DNA from: Verrucomicrobiaceae bacterium
Lineage (GTDB): Bacteria > Verrucomicrobiota > Verrucomicrobiia > Verrucomicrobiales > Verrucomicrobiaceae
Direction: 5' to 3'
Length of the DNA stretch: 64,000 nt
Assembly: GCA_021151605.1 (NCBI GenBank)
Contig: JAGKWZ010000001.1
Coordinates: forward strand, 20,392-84,391
This document shows, piece by piece, positions 28,901 through 37,238 of the stretch (position 1 is the stretch's first letter; the number at the start of each line of letters is the position of its first letter). A model generated the notes under the pieces. It was not told the origin of the DNA and did not search any database. It saw only the letters and a program-made list of their open reading frames with translations. The translations under genes and the position numbers were made by a program.

Positions 28901-31900
28901 TGGCCAGATTGAGCGTGCCACCGCCCGCGACGGTCAGCGCATTCGGCGTCGGGCCAGTGGTGGCACCACCCGTGATGTTTAAGGTTCCCGCATTGACCAC
29001 GATTCCCCCCGTGAAGGCGATGTTCGCCCCAGTCAGGTTGAACGCTGAAGTGGCACTGCTCTGGATGATGCTGGTGACGTTGCTTCCTATGTTGGAACCG
29101 ATAGTCACAGCACCTGTGCCGGTGACGGTGGCATTGGTGAGCGAACCTGCGTTGTTCACGGCGGCAGTTGTAAAATTGAGCGGGGCGCTGCCAGTGCCAG
29201 AGTTGAAGTTGATACTGTTGTTTCCTGTAATGCCACCAGAGAAGGTGGCCGCTGTGGATGTATTGGTGCTGGTGATTGTCAGCGTACCCGTTGTAGTGCC
29301 GAGGATGATGGGGTTCGCATAGGTAGGCTGGGTGCCGTTGGCCTCCAGGGTGGCGCTGGCGGAACCGCCGGTGTCACCGAGCCTGACCGAGCCGAGGCCC
29401 AGTGAGGTCAACTGTCCCGCAGTACTCTGGGAGCCCTGCACCGTGCCTTGCTTGATGAGCACGTCCGCCGTGAAGGCGTTGGCACCGTTGCTGAGGACCA
29501 TCTTCGAGGCGGCACTGTTTTGGGTGATGCCTGTAACTCCAGCCCCGATCACGCCGCTGAGTGTGACCTGCCCGCTGCCGCTACTGACGTTGGAAAGCGT
29601 ACCTGTGCCGGTGATTCCACCCGTAGATCCGAGGGTGATACCGCCTGTGCTGGTGTTGTTGACGAGCAAGGTGGTGTTGGCTCCCAAAGTCACTATTCCA
29701 GTGATCAAGAAGTTGCTGCCGTTGTTGCCGCCGACTGTGATGGAGGAATTGGTTGCATTGTCAGGCACTGTCAGACGTCGGGCCGAGGTGAAGCCCGTGC
29801 CGGTGGCGACTAGGCTCACGGCGTTGGTGCTCCCAGTGCTGCCAAGCACGATGCTGTCTGCGGCATTGCTGCGGCCGAAGGTGGCGGCATTCGTTGTGCC
29901 GATGACGGTGCCGCTCTTGATGGTGAGATCACCGGTGAAGGTGTGCGCCAAGTTACCCAGATTGGCCGTTCCGGTGAAATTGTCGCCAAAAGTCATAAAA
30001 CCGCCTGTGCTGGTGGAATTGATGCCCGCCAGAGTGAGGCTCCCCGCTCCACCCGCTGTAATGCCAAAACCAGTGCCGCTGGCGGCCCCCAGTGTCAGCA
30101 GGGTGTTTGCGCCCAAAGAAAACGTGGGATTTCCGGTCAAGGTTACCGCCCCGGTCGTGATCCCAGCCGTTCCGCTGGTGACATTGGAACCTGCGCTGAC
30201 GGTGATCGTGCTAGAACCTATGTCCACGATGCCGCCGATGGTCTGCGTGACTCCGACTCCCGGAGTGGTGCGGTCGGAGACGAGTGCGGCATTTCCTCCG
30301 ACGACCAAGTTCGTGCCCAAATAGGTGCCGCCTGTATCCAAGGAGAATGCCAGAGTGCCGCCGTTCAAGTTCAGGCGGATGTTACTGGATGGAGTCAGAG
30401 CGTTCAGCGTTCCTACGCGCAGGGTGCCCGCTGTAAGGGTGGTCAGGACTGAGTTGGCTGCACCTGTGCGAGTGGCGTTGGTATTCAGGGTCAAAGTCCC
30501 AGCGCCTTGCTTTGTGAAAGCAAAGTCCGCCGCCCCCGCAGCGACAGCTCCAAGCGTCAAGTTCACGCCAGTGCCCACATCAAACAAGGCTCCACTGGCG
30601 GAGAGTGTCGTCGTACCAAAGGTCAGCCCGGCGGTGCCACTCGAGACGTTGGCCCCGGCCCCGACGGTCAATGTGTTTCCGCCGATGCCTAAAGCGCCGA
30701 GCGTATGTGTGATGCCTGCACCACTTGAGGCACGGTTGGAGAGGATGCTGACATTGCCGCCGACCGTGGTGGGCTTCGCAGTGGTCGTTGCATCCGATGC
30801 GAGATTTAGAGTGCCGCTGTTCAGAGTCAGAGCATTAGCCGCCAGACCGAGTGCCTGAGCGTTGCCTGCGATGACGGTGCCGTTGTTAATGACGGTGCCA
30901 CCGCTGTAGGTGTTTGTGCCGGTCAGCGTCAGACTACCGATGCCCGCCTTAGTCAGACTGGAGACACCGCTCACAGTGCCACTGACAGTCAGGGCATTGG
31001 TGGAGTTATTGGTCCACGTCTGCGCCGCACCGATGACCACATCACTGTTGATCGTGACCGCGCCAGCCGCTGCGTCGAGGCTGATCCCCGTGCTGGAGCT
31101 GGATGGGGAGAGGGTCAGTGAGTTGCCACTGATAGAGACGGTGCTGGTGGAGTCGGCCGTGAAGTTCAGTGTCCTGATGCTAAAGGCCTGACCCAGAGTG
31201 GTGGCCAGATTCGCTGCGGCGGGGGTGGTGGTCTGGAAGAAGACATCCGTGGTATTTCCCGGAAGGGCGAGTGTGTCCACATTGCCCCCAGCACTCGTGC
31301 GCCAGTTCGTGGAGGGGCTGCCGCCAGTGTCGAAATTATTCCAATTGCTGTCGTTCGCACCCGACCAATAGGCCGCAGAAGGCGTGGCCCCAGTAATGAA
31401 GAGGCGGAGCTGATTGGCGCTGTTCACCAGGAAGCCTGAGCGATTGGTGTCCACACCGGTAAAGGAGGTATTTAGAGTCAAATTATCGAAGGTTCCGATG
31501 GTGCCCGTGTAGCCATTGATGAGCGTGTAAAAGCCACCCGTCAGAGTGTTTAGGGTGTTGATGCTGATCTGGGTGGAGCCGGCGAATATGGGCATGAGAT
31601 TCGTCGAAATTAGGTCATTGATCCCGCTCCCGGCGGTCTGGGCTGTGTCGAGATCAAAAAACAGACTGCCGAAACTGTTCGTGGTAAGCGCGGCGGTGTT
31701 GATCGTCAGAGTGCCAGCTCCACCGACAGTTCCTGGATTGATCGAGGGGCCTTGGGCGAAGGATGTCGCGCCATTCGTCGCTAAGGTGACGCCACCTGTA
31801 ATGGTGCCCGTGCCGCTGAGCGCTCCCTGGGTGCTGGTTCCACCGTTTACTGTGACCAAGCCGGTGCCCGTCGCTGAACCCGCCGAGTTGGTAACGATCA

Positions 31901-34900
31901 GGCGGCCAGCATTGATGATCGTGCCGCCGCTGTAAGTCGCACCTGTTCCGCCGAGTGTGAGGCTACCGTTGCCCACCTTGGTCAGCGACCCCGTGCCGCT
32001 GCCCAGGGCATTCGCGAGGGTGACGTTGTTGGCAACGGTGTCAAAGGTGCCACCGCCAGTGCCGAAGTTGATCGCGGCTTTAAATGATGGATCGAAGGCG
32101 GCGGAGAACTGCAGAGTTCCGCCGAAGAAGCGCAGGCTGCCTGCGGCATTGCCTAAATTCCCCGCCGCACCTGCGCGGACGGTGCCTTGGTTGAAGTAAA
32201 GGTCATTGAAGTTGTTGCCGGTGTTACCTAGAACGAGCGTCCCCGCGCCGGATTTGGTGAGTGAGGAGGCGGCTGTGGTCAGTGGCGAGTTCAGCGTAAA
32301 CTGGTCATTGGTGACGGACACGATGTATTCGCTGTTCGTTGCTGTGGTGATGCCCGCAAAACCGGACAGTTCGGTGTTGTTCGCCGCCGTTCCGGTCGAA
32401 AGCAGCGCGCCCGCCGTGAGGAGGAGGGTGTCGGAGCCCGGACCTGTCACCGTCACGGCACCCGCAGTGGAATCAATCGCCAGGGCATTGATGGTGCGCG
32501 TGCCGCCGATCGCGGCGCTGAGCGTGGCAGCCGGAGTGGCAGTGAAGCGGAGATTGTTCGCTGTGCTGGCTGCCATGGCATTGAAACCCGCCTCATTGAA
32601 GGTGTACTCGCCATCAGCTGCTGTGACTGAAAGGGGGCGCAAGCCATTGGCACTCAAACGCACGAAGGAATTGCCGACGTTGGCTGCCGCAGGCGCACCA
32701 GCAGTCGCTTCGCCGATGAGGTAGGGGAAGATGCTTGCCGTTGCCGCCCCATCTGCACCAGCACCACCCACGGCGGCATTGGCACCCGTGATGGCATTGG
32801 TGAAACTGATGCGCCCGCCGATGACCGGAGCTGCCACCGAGCCGTAGGCGACTCCACCGAGATTACGCCCGAGGACCAGCGCGGTTGAGTTGTTGTTGCG
32901 CACCAAGTTGGCAGCAGAGGCCGCACCAAAGGCGAGGGTGCCAAACAAGTTCCCGCTGGAGTTGTCCGCCGCCAGTACGTTGGCACCTGCACCGAGCACC
33001 ACTGCACCCACCGTCTCGGTACGGCTGCTGGTGCCGCCGCTGTTCTGATAAAAGATCCCCAGCCCCGGCGCTGTGTTGTTTAGCGTGATGGCCACCGTGT
33101 CCGAGACTCGATTGGGCGAGTTGTTCGCATTGTGGTGCATGTGGAACTGGCTGCCCGGGTTGTTGATCGTGACGGAACCCAGACTGCCAAACTGTGTGAC
33201 GTTGCCCGTGGACACGCGCAGGATGCCTCCATTGATGACAAATGCCCCTGCATAAGTCGTGACGGTGCCGGAGGTAAGAGCAAGATCGCCTGAGCCAGTT
33301 TTGATGAGCGTTGTGGTGGAATCTCCGGTGAGGAGTCCAGCATAAGCGGAACCAACCGCCGTGTGGTTGAGGGTCAGGGTCGAGTTCGCACCGAGTTGCA
33401 ATACCGCGAGGCCATCTGAACCGCTAAGGGAGCCGATCGTTTCCGTCTGACTCGCTAGCAGGCTGAGTGTGGGGCTGCTATTGGTGGTATTTGAGCCATT
33501 GCCCAGAACTACGGCGGAGGTGTCTCCTAAAGCAACGCCTCCGGTGAGTTCGAGCACACCGGCCTGGACAGTCGTGGTGCCACTGTGGGTGTTATTACCA
33601 CCCAAGCGTAGAGTGCCGTTACCTGTTTTGGTGATGGCGGTAGTCCCTGCAATGGCTGAACTCACGTCCATTCGCTGGGTACCCAGGGTCGCGAAGAACA
33701 GTTCACTGGAGGCAAGTGACTCCAACGTGCCGCCACTAATGGTGCTAACCCCGCCAGCTACGTTGGCTGTCTGCAGGATGCCGCCGCTGGCGATCTGCAA
33801 GGTGCCACCAGGGGAGATGGTCACGGTGGATGGCCCGGCTGCATTGAACCGCAGACTGTTGATGCTGGTGGTGCCACTGCCGAGGGTGCCAGTGAAGCCT
33901 GAAGAGTCGCTGATATTGGTTCCTGAAGTCCAGGAGGTCACCGTGTCCTGGGTCGTCAAGTTCGCAGCTACCAGGCTGTTGCTGCCGTTGTTTCGGGCAA
34001 AGGTGGTCACGCCCGAGGAATCCGTGAGAAGAAGCCAGCCTCCGACGATCCCTTCCGTGCCGCCAGTGAGATTCGAATTTGTGGCCGTCACGGCCCCGGA
34101 TGCCGGCAGATTCACGTGCAGCGTACCGACGCTGGCGGTGCGGGTGATCGCACCCAAGTTCAGGGTTGCAGCTTGGGCTCCGCTTGAATTGACAAAGATA
34201 CGGGAGAATCCGCCGCTGGTCAGGATGGTGTTGCCCACGCTCTGCGTGCTGTCCGCTGTGGCGTTGCCATTCAAGGTGAGAATGCCTCCGCGCAGATCCA
34301 GAGTGCTCGCAGAGCCTATCTTGCTGGTGTTGTTCGTAGTGTAGTCCAAAATAAGAGCACCACGGTCGATTCTGGTCGTTCCAGTGAAGGTATTGTTCCC
34401 GGACAAGAGGGCGTTCCCAGTGCCGTTTTTGCTTAGACCCGCCGTTCCCGTGATGATGGCGGAGACGACCAGCTCCGCGTCATTTGCCAGTACGCTAGTG
34501 CTGTCATTGACGGTAAAGGTGCGCTGCGTGCCACCCATCGCGAGAGTGCCTAAGCCATCGATCCGGGCAGCCAATGGGTTGCTGTTATTGTTCACCGTAA
34601 CACTGCCTCCCAGCGTGAGCGTGGCACCACTGCCGATGAGCACACTCCCCTGGGTCGTCGCTGCCGTCCCAGTCCCATAGAAAGTGATCGCAGCCAATGT
34701 TTGAGTGACACTGCTGGACAATTCCAATGCAGCCGGCCCGGTGCCAAGACCAATGTTCATGGTGCCTGTGGTGCTGAGGCGGTTGTTCGTGGCGAGACGC
34801 AAAATACCGCCGTTCACGTTCGTGCCGCCGGTCCACGCGCTAGTAGCTCCCGCGCCCGATAGGGTCATGATGCCCGTACCATTCTTGGTCAAGATATTGG

Positions 34901-37238
34901 CAATGCTTCCAGCCAACACGCCCGAAAACGTCGTAGAAGTATTGTCACCTCCCAGTGTCAATGTACGTGCTGAGGTGCCGGCTGCCGTGGTCACTGTTCC
35001 GGCCCCCGTGAGCGAACCCATGGTGACGTTGCCCAAATTCATGTCAATGGTCGCTCCAGTGGCGACAGTAACCGGACTGGAGGAAAGGTTAAAGGCACCC
35101 CCTATTTGGAGTGTGCCGGCATTCACAAAAGTGGGACCAGAGTGGGTAGCAGAAGCACCCAAGACCAAAGTGCCCGTACCGAGCTTGGTGAATCCGCCTG
35201 CACCGCTGATCGCCCCAGTGAGAGTCAGCGCACTAGCTCCATTCGTGACGTCGATGTTCGCATTCCCTCCATTCAATACATAAGTGTAACTGCCAGGGTT
35301 GGTCACGGCTGCGACGGTGCCAGTGGCACCTGTGTAACGCAGCGTAGCACCATCTGCGAGGCGGACGACCTGTGCAACGCCAGCTCCCAAGCCACCAGCC
35401 ACATTCGTCGTCTGGCTGAAGCTCAGCACGCCGCCATTGACGAAGATGCCGCCAGTGAAGGTGTTTAATCCGCCAAGATTCAAAGTCCCCGTGCCTGCTT
35501 TTGTAAGCGCCACACCAGCGATGGGGGCATTGATCGTCAGCCCACCGCTGTTGTATTGATGAATGATGAGGTCAGCCGCATTCGTGAGTGCTCCGGTGCC
35601 TTTGATTTCATAGGCATCTGTGCCCGTAATCAGCAGGCCGTTGGCGGTCAGGTTGAAACCGGCAAGATCCAGGCTTTGTGAGGCGGCCGAAGATGTGATC
35701 TTCAGAGTATTGATGCTGCTGGCCGCCGTGCCTTGGGTCTGGCTGCCGACCAGGGTGTAGTTGCCTGCGGCCAGCCCACTGCCGTCTGCGGGCAAAGCGC
35801 CAGTGTAGGCCGGGGTCGTGCCCACCCCGGTACCAAGTCCAGTCCACTGAAACGGTGTGGCGGAGCCCTGGCTCAGCCAGTTGAAGGTATTTGCGGTGCC
35901 ATCCGTGAATACAGCGCGCCCAGCCCCGAGAATATTGTTGGTAAGGGCTGTCGTTGTATTCGACACGACGGTGTTCGCCGGTGCATTCACCAGCAAGCTG
36001 CCGCCTGCGACAGTGGCTGTGAGAGAACCAAGCCGAAGAGTGGTGCTGGTGCCACTATTGTTGTCCAAGATGATGGAGCCGCCGGAGGCGAGCGTCGTGA
36101 AATTGCCCATTGTCTGGGTCGTGGCGGCCCCGCTGCGCCCTTTCATCTGAAAATTACCACCGCCGAGCTGTAATGGCGTTGCCCCGAGGAAGCCACTCGT
36201 CAGGGAACTGGCGGACGTGTCCAGTACGACAGAACCGCCATTGATGATGGTATTTCCAGTGTAGGTGGAGGCATTTGTCGTGGTGGGCTGGAGGGTGAGA
36301 GTACCCGCACCGATTTTGGTGATGGCCACGCGCGCGGTTGTCGCGGGGTTGATCCGCCCGCTGAAAGTCGTGCTGGTGTCATCTCGCCCAATCGTGATGA
36401 TTCGGTTAGTGGCGGAGGTATTGTTCACATCTCCCGCCCCTGCCAGCGAGCCGATGGTAAAGGCCTGGTTGATGTCAAAGGAGGCTCCAGTCCCCACAGT
36501 CAAGGCCGAACGAATGGGCAAACCTGTGGCATTGCTCACCCTCAATGTTCCGCCGTTGATGGCCGTTGTCCCCGCGTAGGTGTTGGCCCCGGTGAGATCC
36601 AGCGTCCCGGCATCATTCTTGACCAGCCCACCAGAGGTGGCGATGCCACCAGAGACGGTGGTGTTGCCGCTGCCGCCGATAGTGAGGTTCGTCTGCAATC
36701 CCCTGACTCCTGCTGCGCCCACGGTGAAGAGGCTTGAGGAATTGTTGATCCAAGACTGACTGGCACCCAGCTGGAGGTTAAGGTTGGCGGAGCCAAGCGT
36801 GGTGGCCTGGGCACCCGAGTTGAGCACCACGCCACTACCACCAATGCCTAGGACATTCCCGGCAGCGCTTGCCGTCAGGGTATAGCCGCTCGTGGTCGTC
36901 GCTCCGAAAATGAGTCCGTTGATGTTCTGAGAGGAGACATTGACCGTGGCCACACTCGCCAGGGTGCCACCATTTCCAAACTGAGCGATGTCGGTCAGCA
37001 GGTTGTTGATGGTCGCGACGTTGGTGCTGCCATTCAAAAATGTGGTGCCTCCGACGATCCAATTTCCGCTGCCATCTTGCGCCCCGCTTACGCCTGAATT
37101 TACATCCCAGATGACAGTCGCTGCCTGCAAAGGTAGCCTAATTTGCCAACAGATCATCGAGAGCATTAGGACTGCACTGATGGGTCTGCGATTCTCACGG
37201 AAACTGCGTAAGACAAGAGAGGTTGAACGGCTGTACAT
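19965..37238 (-). CDS. Giant autotransporter-associated beta-strand repeat protein with PEP-CTERM tail
   Basis: About 5,757 residues from ATG 37238. The longer frame to 37373 would bury the signal peptide, which runs through VLMLSMICWQIRLPLQA. At least 25 PATR units (pattern KxGxGTLxLxGxNTYSGGTxINxGTL) build a long parallel beta-solenoid rich in Gly, Thr, Ser, Asn and Ala; I saw no cysteine in the mature part. The C-terminus is VVPEP, a hydrophobic helix (FLLLCFGLSLSLF) and RRRR, so export relies on exosortase sorting, not on an autotransporter barrel, which is absent. Four super-modules are visible, with internal junctions near 31370, 28560 and 23850. At each junction a C-terminal-type domain meets a new N-terminal-type YWxG...W module. 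A cell-surface or matrix structural role is likely. A terminator follows. Confidence 0.92.
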   Translation of the reverse strand: MYSRSTSLVLRSFRENRRPISAVLMLSMICWQIRLPLQAATVIWDVNSGVSGAQDGSGNWIVGGTTFLNGSTNVATINNLLTDIAQFGNGGTLASVATVNVSSQNINGLIFGATTTSGYTLTASAAGNVLGIGGSGVVLNSGAQATTLGSANLNLQLGASQSWINNSSSLFTVGAAGVRGLQTNLTIGGSGNTTVSGGIATSGGLVKNDAGTLDLTGANTYAGTTAINGGTLRVSNATGLPIRSALTVGTGASFDINQAFTIGSLAGAGDVNNTSATNRIITIGRDDTSTTFSGRINPATTARVAITKIGAGTLTLQPTTTNASTYTGNTIINGGSVVLDTSASSLTSGFLGATPLQLGGGNFQMKGRSGAATTQTMGNFTTLASGGSIILDNNSGTSTTLRLGSLTATVAGGSLLVNAPANTVVSNTTTALTNNILGAGRAVFTDGTANTFNWLSQGSATPFQWTGLGTGVGTTPAYTGALPADGSGLAAGNYTLVGSQTQGTAASSINTLKITSSAASQSLDLAGFNLTANGLLITGTDAYEIKGTGALTNAADLIIHQYNSGGLTINAPIAGVALTKAGTGTLNLGGLNTFTGGIFVNGGVLSFSQTTNVAGGLGAGVAQVVRLADGATLRYTGATGTVAAVTNPGSYTYVLNGGNANIDVTNGASALTLTGAISGAGGFTKLGTGTLVLGASATHSGPTFVNAGTLQIGGAFNLSSSPVTVATGATIDMNLGNVTMGSLTGAGTVTTAAGTSARTLTLGGDNTSTTFSGVLAGSIANILTKNGTGIMTLSGAGATSAWTGGTNVNGGILRLATNNRLSTTGTMNIGLGTGPAALELSSSVTQTLAAITFYGTGTAATTQGSVLIGSGATLTLGGSVTVNNNSNPLAARIDGLGTLAMGGTQRTFTVNDSTSVLANDAELVVSAIITGTAGLSKNGTGNALLSGNNTFTGTTRIDRGALILDYTTNNTSKIGSASTLDLRGGILTLNGNATADSTQSVGNTILTSGGFSRIFVNSSGAQAATLNLGAITRTASVGTLHVNLPASGAVTATNSNLTGGTEGIVGGWLLLTDSSGVTTFARNNGSNSLVAANLTTQDTVTSWTSGTNISDSSGFTGTLGSGTTSINSLRFNAAGPSTVTISPGGTLQIASGGILQTANVAGGVSTISGGTLESLASSELFFATLGTQRMDVSSAIAGTTAITKTGNGTLRLGGNNTHSGTTTVQAGVLELTGGVALGDTSAVVLGNGSNTTNSSPTLSLLASQTETIGSLSGSDGLAVLQLGANSTLTLNHTAVGSAYAGLLTGDSTTTLIKTGSGDLALTSGTVTTYAGAFVINGGILRVSTGNVTQFGSLGSVTINNPGSQFHMHHNANNSPNRVSDTVAITLNNTAPGLGIFYQNSGGTSSRTETVGAVVLGAGANVLAADNSSGNLFGTLAFGAASAANLVRNNNSTALVLGRNLGGVAYGSVAAPVIGGRISFTNAITGANAAVGGAGADGAATASIFPYLIGEATAGAPAAANVGNSFVRLSANGLRPLSVTAADGEYTFNEAGFNAMAASTANNLRFTATPAATLSAAIGGTRTINALAIDSTAGAVTVTGPGSDTLLLTAGALLSTGTAANNTELSGFAGITTATNSEYIVSVTNDQFTLNSPLTTAASSLTKSGAGTLVLGNTGNNFNDLYFNQGTVRAGAAGNLGNAAGSLRFFGGTLQFSAAFDPSFKAAINFGTGGGTFDTVANNVTLANALGSGTGSLTKVGNGSLTLGGTGATYSGGTIINAGRLIVTNSAGSATGTGLVTVNGGTSTQGALSGTGTITGGVTLATNGATSFAQGPSINPGTVGGAGTLTINTAALTTNSFGSLFFDLDTAQTAGSGINDLISTNLMPIFAGSTQISINTLNTLTGGFYTLINGYTGTIGTFDNLTLNTSFTGVDTNRSGFLVNSANQLRLFITGATPSAAYWSGANDSNWNNFDTGGSPSTNWRTSAGGNVDTLALPGNTTDVFFQTTTPAAANLATTLGQAFSIRTLNFTADSTSTVSISGNSLTLSPSSSSTGISLDAAAGAVTINSDVVIGAAQTWTNNSTNALTVSGTVSGVSSLTKAGIGSLTLTGTNTYSGGTVINNGTVIAGNAQALGLAANALTLNSGTLNLASDATTTAKPTTVGGNVSILSNRASSGAGITHTLGALGIGGNTLTVGAGANVSSGTAGLTFGTTTLSASGALFDVGTGVNLTLGAVAAGAADFAFTKQGAGTLTLNTNATRTGAANSVLTTLTAGTLRVGTLNALTPSSNIRLNLNGGTLAFSLDTGGTYLGTNLVVGGNAALVSDRTTPGVGVTQTIGGIVDIGSSTITVSAGSNVTSGTAGITTGAVTLTGNPTFSLGANTLLTLGAASGTGFGITAGGAGSLTLAGINSTSTGGFMTFGDNFTGTANLGNLAHTFTGDLTIKSGTVIGTTNAATFGRSNAADSIVLGSTGSTNAVSLVATGTGFTSARRLTVPDNATNSSITVGGNNGSNFLITGIVTLGANTTLLVNNTSTGGITLGSTGGITGTGTLSNVSSGSGQVTLSGVIGAGVTGITQNSAASKMVLSNGANAFTADVLIKQGTVQGSQSTAGQLTSLGLGSVRLGDTGGSASATLEANGTQPTYANPIILGTTTGTLTITSTNTSTAATFSGGITGNNSINFNSGTGSAPLNFTTAAVNNAGSLTNATVTGTGAVTIGSNIGSNVTSIIQSSATSAFNLTGANIAFTGGIVVNAGTLNITGGATTGPTPNALTVAGGGTLNLANGAGQRFNLGTGIINIGSGSGTSTFNLELGSNAGNSYDSFVSSVAATAANNVVLNLLGITGFGAGNYDLLTAASGLSAASYSVASVSGALGGFSLGLVTSDTLVRLTSTAYTGDYYWNGGINTSWAGISGLNTNFTTDLAGTINANGTPGVANSVFFSTSTQTATSLTTALNGPFSIKDLTFNSQLGSGPLGSINIQSGTGGTLTLTPSTPTTGINVQTGAPAAINLSTPVVLGADQTWTVADTPTVLSSSGGITGTGINLTKAGDGRLALLGTNTYSGITTVNGGVLAGGAANGFSASSAHVIGASGTLAINGLAQTIGSLAGVAGAIVTNGAASGNVVLTAGGNNSSTTYAGTLVNGGVATFGLTKVGTGTLTLSGTNTHTGNTTINAGTLAITGSTTTGVGNVIVGNAAGNRSILQIGTAGALSTNKISVGANATAAGAIYQLATSTSVATTQADGTNQSLTLAEAAGGYGSYNLAGGTASVNRITIAGNGLANATGVFTQTGGTFNANGWTVVGQAGGGQNAVMDLSGGTYVSTPAGTQSFAFNHGSTGYSVVNVRGSATLNRQTGTSSITSISLMQGNTNSLNNVGILNLMTGGTIRTAAGGIINGVGTGSSANLSLLNLSGGTIITNVASTTLINVTANAAHTATSGAYLYSGGVTIDTNNLNSTIPAPLLAPTGEGVSSIAVATQGAGYLSAPVIKITGGSGVGATAIANMVDDGSGNGTFKIGSITITNPGTGYVNTDLLTLAFGDNTSLYTTQATLGAVAFNGGNTSGGLIKTNTGNLSLTSAASTFTGAVDIRGGVLFVNTLGNGGAPSTLGASSSAASNLLLNGGLLGYNGTVAGTTDRNFTLAASGGGFDASGTTLGTLTLTASSALTVAPGLGAINFILQGTGTGVTGAGTIDTLIGNATGTTVTLSKLGTGTWNVTNGSNSYSGGTNLSAGILSFANGALGTSGNITFAANSTLQWGSGNTQDVSSRLVIANGITGTVDTGANNVSFASGVGSAAAATTGVLNKTGTGALALNAAATHTGGVTLSGGTLNIGHAAALGSGTFTLATAGVVLDNTSGGALTLSTNPAQAWNQNFTFTGTNNLNLGTGAVTLSAARTVSVTANTLTVGGPVGGLFALTKDGPGTLYLASNSSTFGAAAGSAVTVNGGLLKVDSEAALGNVLNDLVFANGATLQVTTGFNANVGKTFSFTAAGGGTLQVDSGTLTVNSSLIGAAGTGGLIKTGAGTLELAAANASFDAVGVGISGATGVGFRVDAGTLLLSANNNNVLGDNNPNTMTLQLNGGNLTIRTDTSSIARANLYLSAPATLTIDNANAGSGITQVIGGSGGQQLTFGTGSSTLNIVGGPNIDSGTAIVQFNSATFLTAPTFNLTNPASATLQLTLGAVTAGANTATFTGNGNITQTGVWAGTGGLTLGSATAYSGLATLSQANTYSGVTTVNGGTLAFSTSGNLGNASATNTITLGGGTLRYTATGALDLTANRVVSLTTSSTSTIEVANSAGNLQLTGGFSTSGAANLTKTGAGVLTVTGPLNLNGGNLTVSGGSYIGGLSAAGVGALSIESGGTLNLYDSAATTAAITGLTLKAGSSLGFDLNAPGVNDVLNLTGAPTITAGVLLNFNNLGGLAVGNYDLLSITSGSLNASDFTLGIAPSGFNYSFATINSNQTLRLIASTLNLVYWQGDVNGSWSQNTTGSTNWASGVSGATDLGALPLATDTLVFSTTNATGPAITTTLDGNFTADSLQFTANPANVTAVTVNQGTSGTLAINPASPNNGISVATNAGAVTIGAPINATAAQTWEVIGGGANGSSLTISGNVTYTGGVTKTGAGTLTVSGTNSGAGGFTLAGGALTIGSSSALGTGTFTLEAGTTFAALAGLTLTSGQHVWNGSYTYGGTQNLNLGTGAVTLGNNITATIISGRTLSVGGDIDDGLSTFGLTKADIGTLVLNGNNSYDGPTLLSAGVLTLAGDNSGASGGVTTSASTTLNINHANALGTGTFIIGGGTINNSTGAGITLATNNAQNWNASFAFTGTQALNLGTGEITLNATPTVTVSASTLTVGGLISGGFGLTKSGAGTLVLSGLSNTASNNYVGTTTLDGGTTTFTGTASMTGGLTFGASNTSANVSTLNLNTSSATFAGTLSVQTNTASVTNNAITIGSGQSLTINNNVVIGSNAGSNTTTRLGVSGPGAFNVLNAAASSTFTVGGVNTTGGVGSITEADFSNLASLSVNLSGSSSVITVNPNITGGTTNVNNLDSTLRLAATSTLTATTLTVGGGVTNNGAAGQRNELYLGSTSTTINADTINVGNGSRDIGFIGGGGGSLTINNKAGVGRAAFNLGTGTASTGAAASGGNVVDLSNVNATLSLSTLTIGGQNRNSDRTDTFTFGSGTLDVTTVVVGDTEGAASGSALNNTWTSILNIGGNTTIGTGGLEIARGDTTVSGTDVLVGAVNISGGNITIANNATFGAAVRLGNNTIATGLTTNGSLNITGGSVTVSGHIIKGASTGAGSATITLNGGALNLSGNNIGAASPNVSFNAQSGTLSNVAQINGGAGITKTAGAGTNTLILDGTNNYTGNTVVNSGTLQLGSGGTTGTLNTTSAISIAAGTTFAVKRSNTAIQGTDFSSAAITGDGGFEQSGSGMTALTATNTYTGSTVVSAGTLQLGNGGSTGSLAATSAISVGAGATFAVNRSNTVTQGVEFSSTAITGLGGFAQSGSGTTILNLANSYSGSTTVTAGVLQVGVSGSGQTGSGNLTVANTATVSGTGTIRSINVTFASGSTLHAGDGTGVSNYGTLTFTPTAAAGIHSIQGSVILGINSPTTVDPNFGGFALGTPGYNEWLDNVTGTGNHDRLNFTNGDGGSTYNLNFLTTSGSLQVLSSGFTPALGQVFNLIDWGNLVSTNFTGFNIGSSIRTGNNLDANEGAFDLPDISTFGLGWDVSRFTASGNIAVVPEPGRFLLLCFGLSLSLFRRRRSSII
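20712..21173 (-). repeat. Two tandem 231-bp coding repeats in the giant gene
   Basis: Copy 1 is 21173-20943 and copy 2 is 20942-20712, each exactly 77 codons. Both carry GTLQLG, TSAIS, TFAV.RSNT, QG..FSS.AITG and QSGSG in register. Their similarity is far higher than between other PATR units, so this is the most recent visible duplication in the protein. The repeat is in frame and keeps the beta-solenoid phase. Confidence 0.85.

Noticed and set aside
20478..36579. Many open frames of 60-330 codons on the plus strand across the giant gene
   Set aside because: The repetitive Gly/Thr/Ala coding on the minus strand lacks stop codons in the antisense frames. The translations are Val, Pro and Leu rich low-complexity sequence without starts or ribosome sites.
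19965..37238. CRISPR-like periodicity in the giant gene
   Set aside because: The repeats are coding, degenerate and of variable length, in frame with a beta-solenoid. There are no identical direct repeats with unique spacers and no cas genes.
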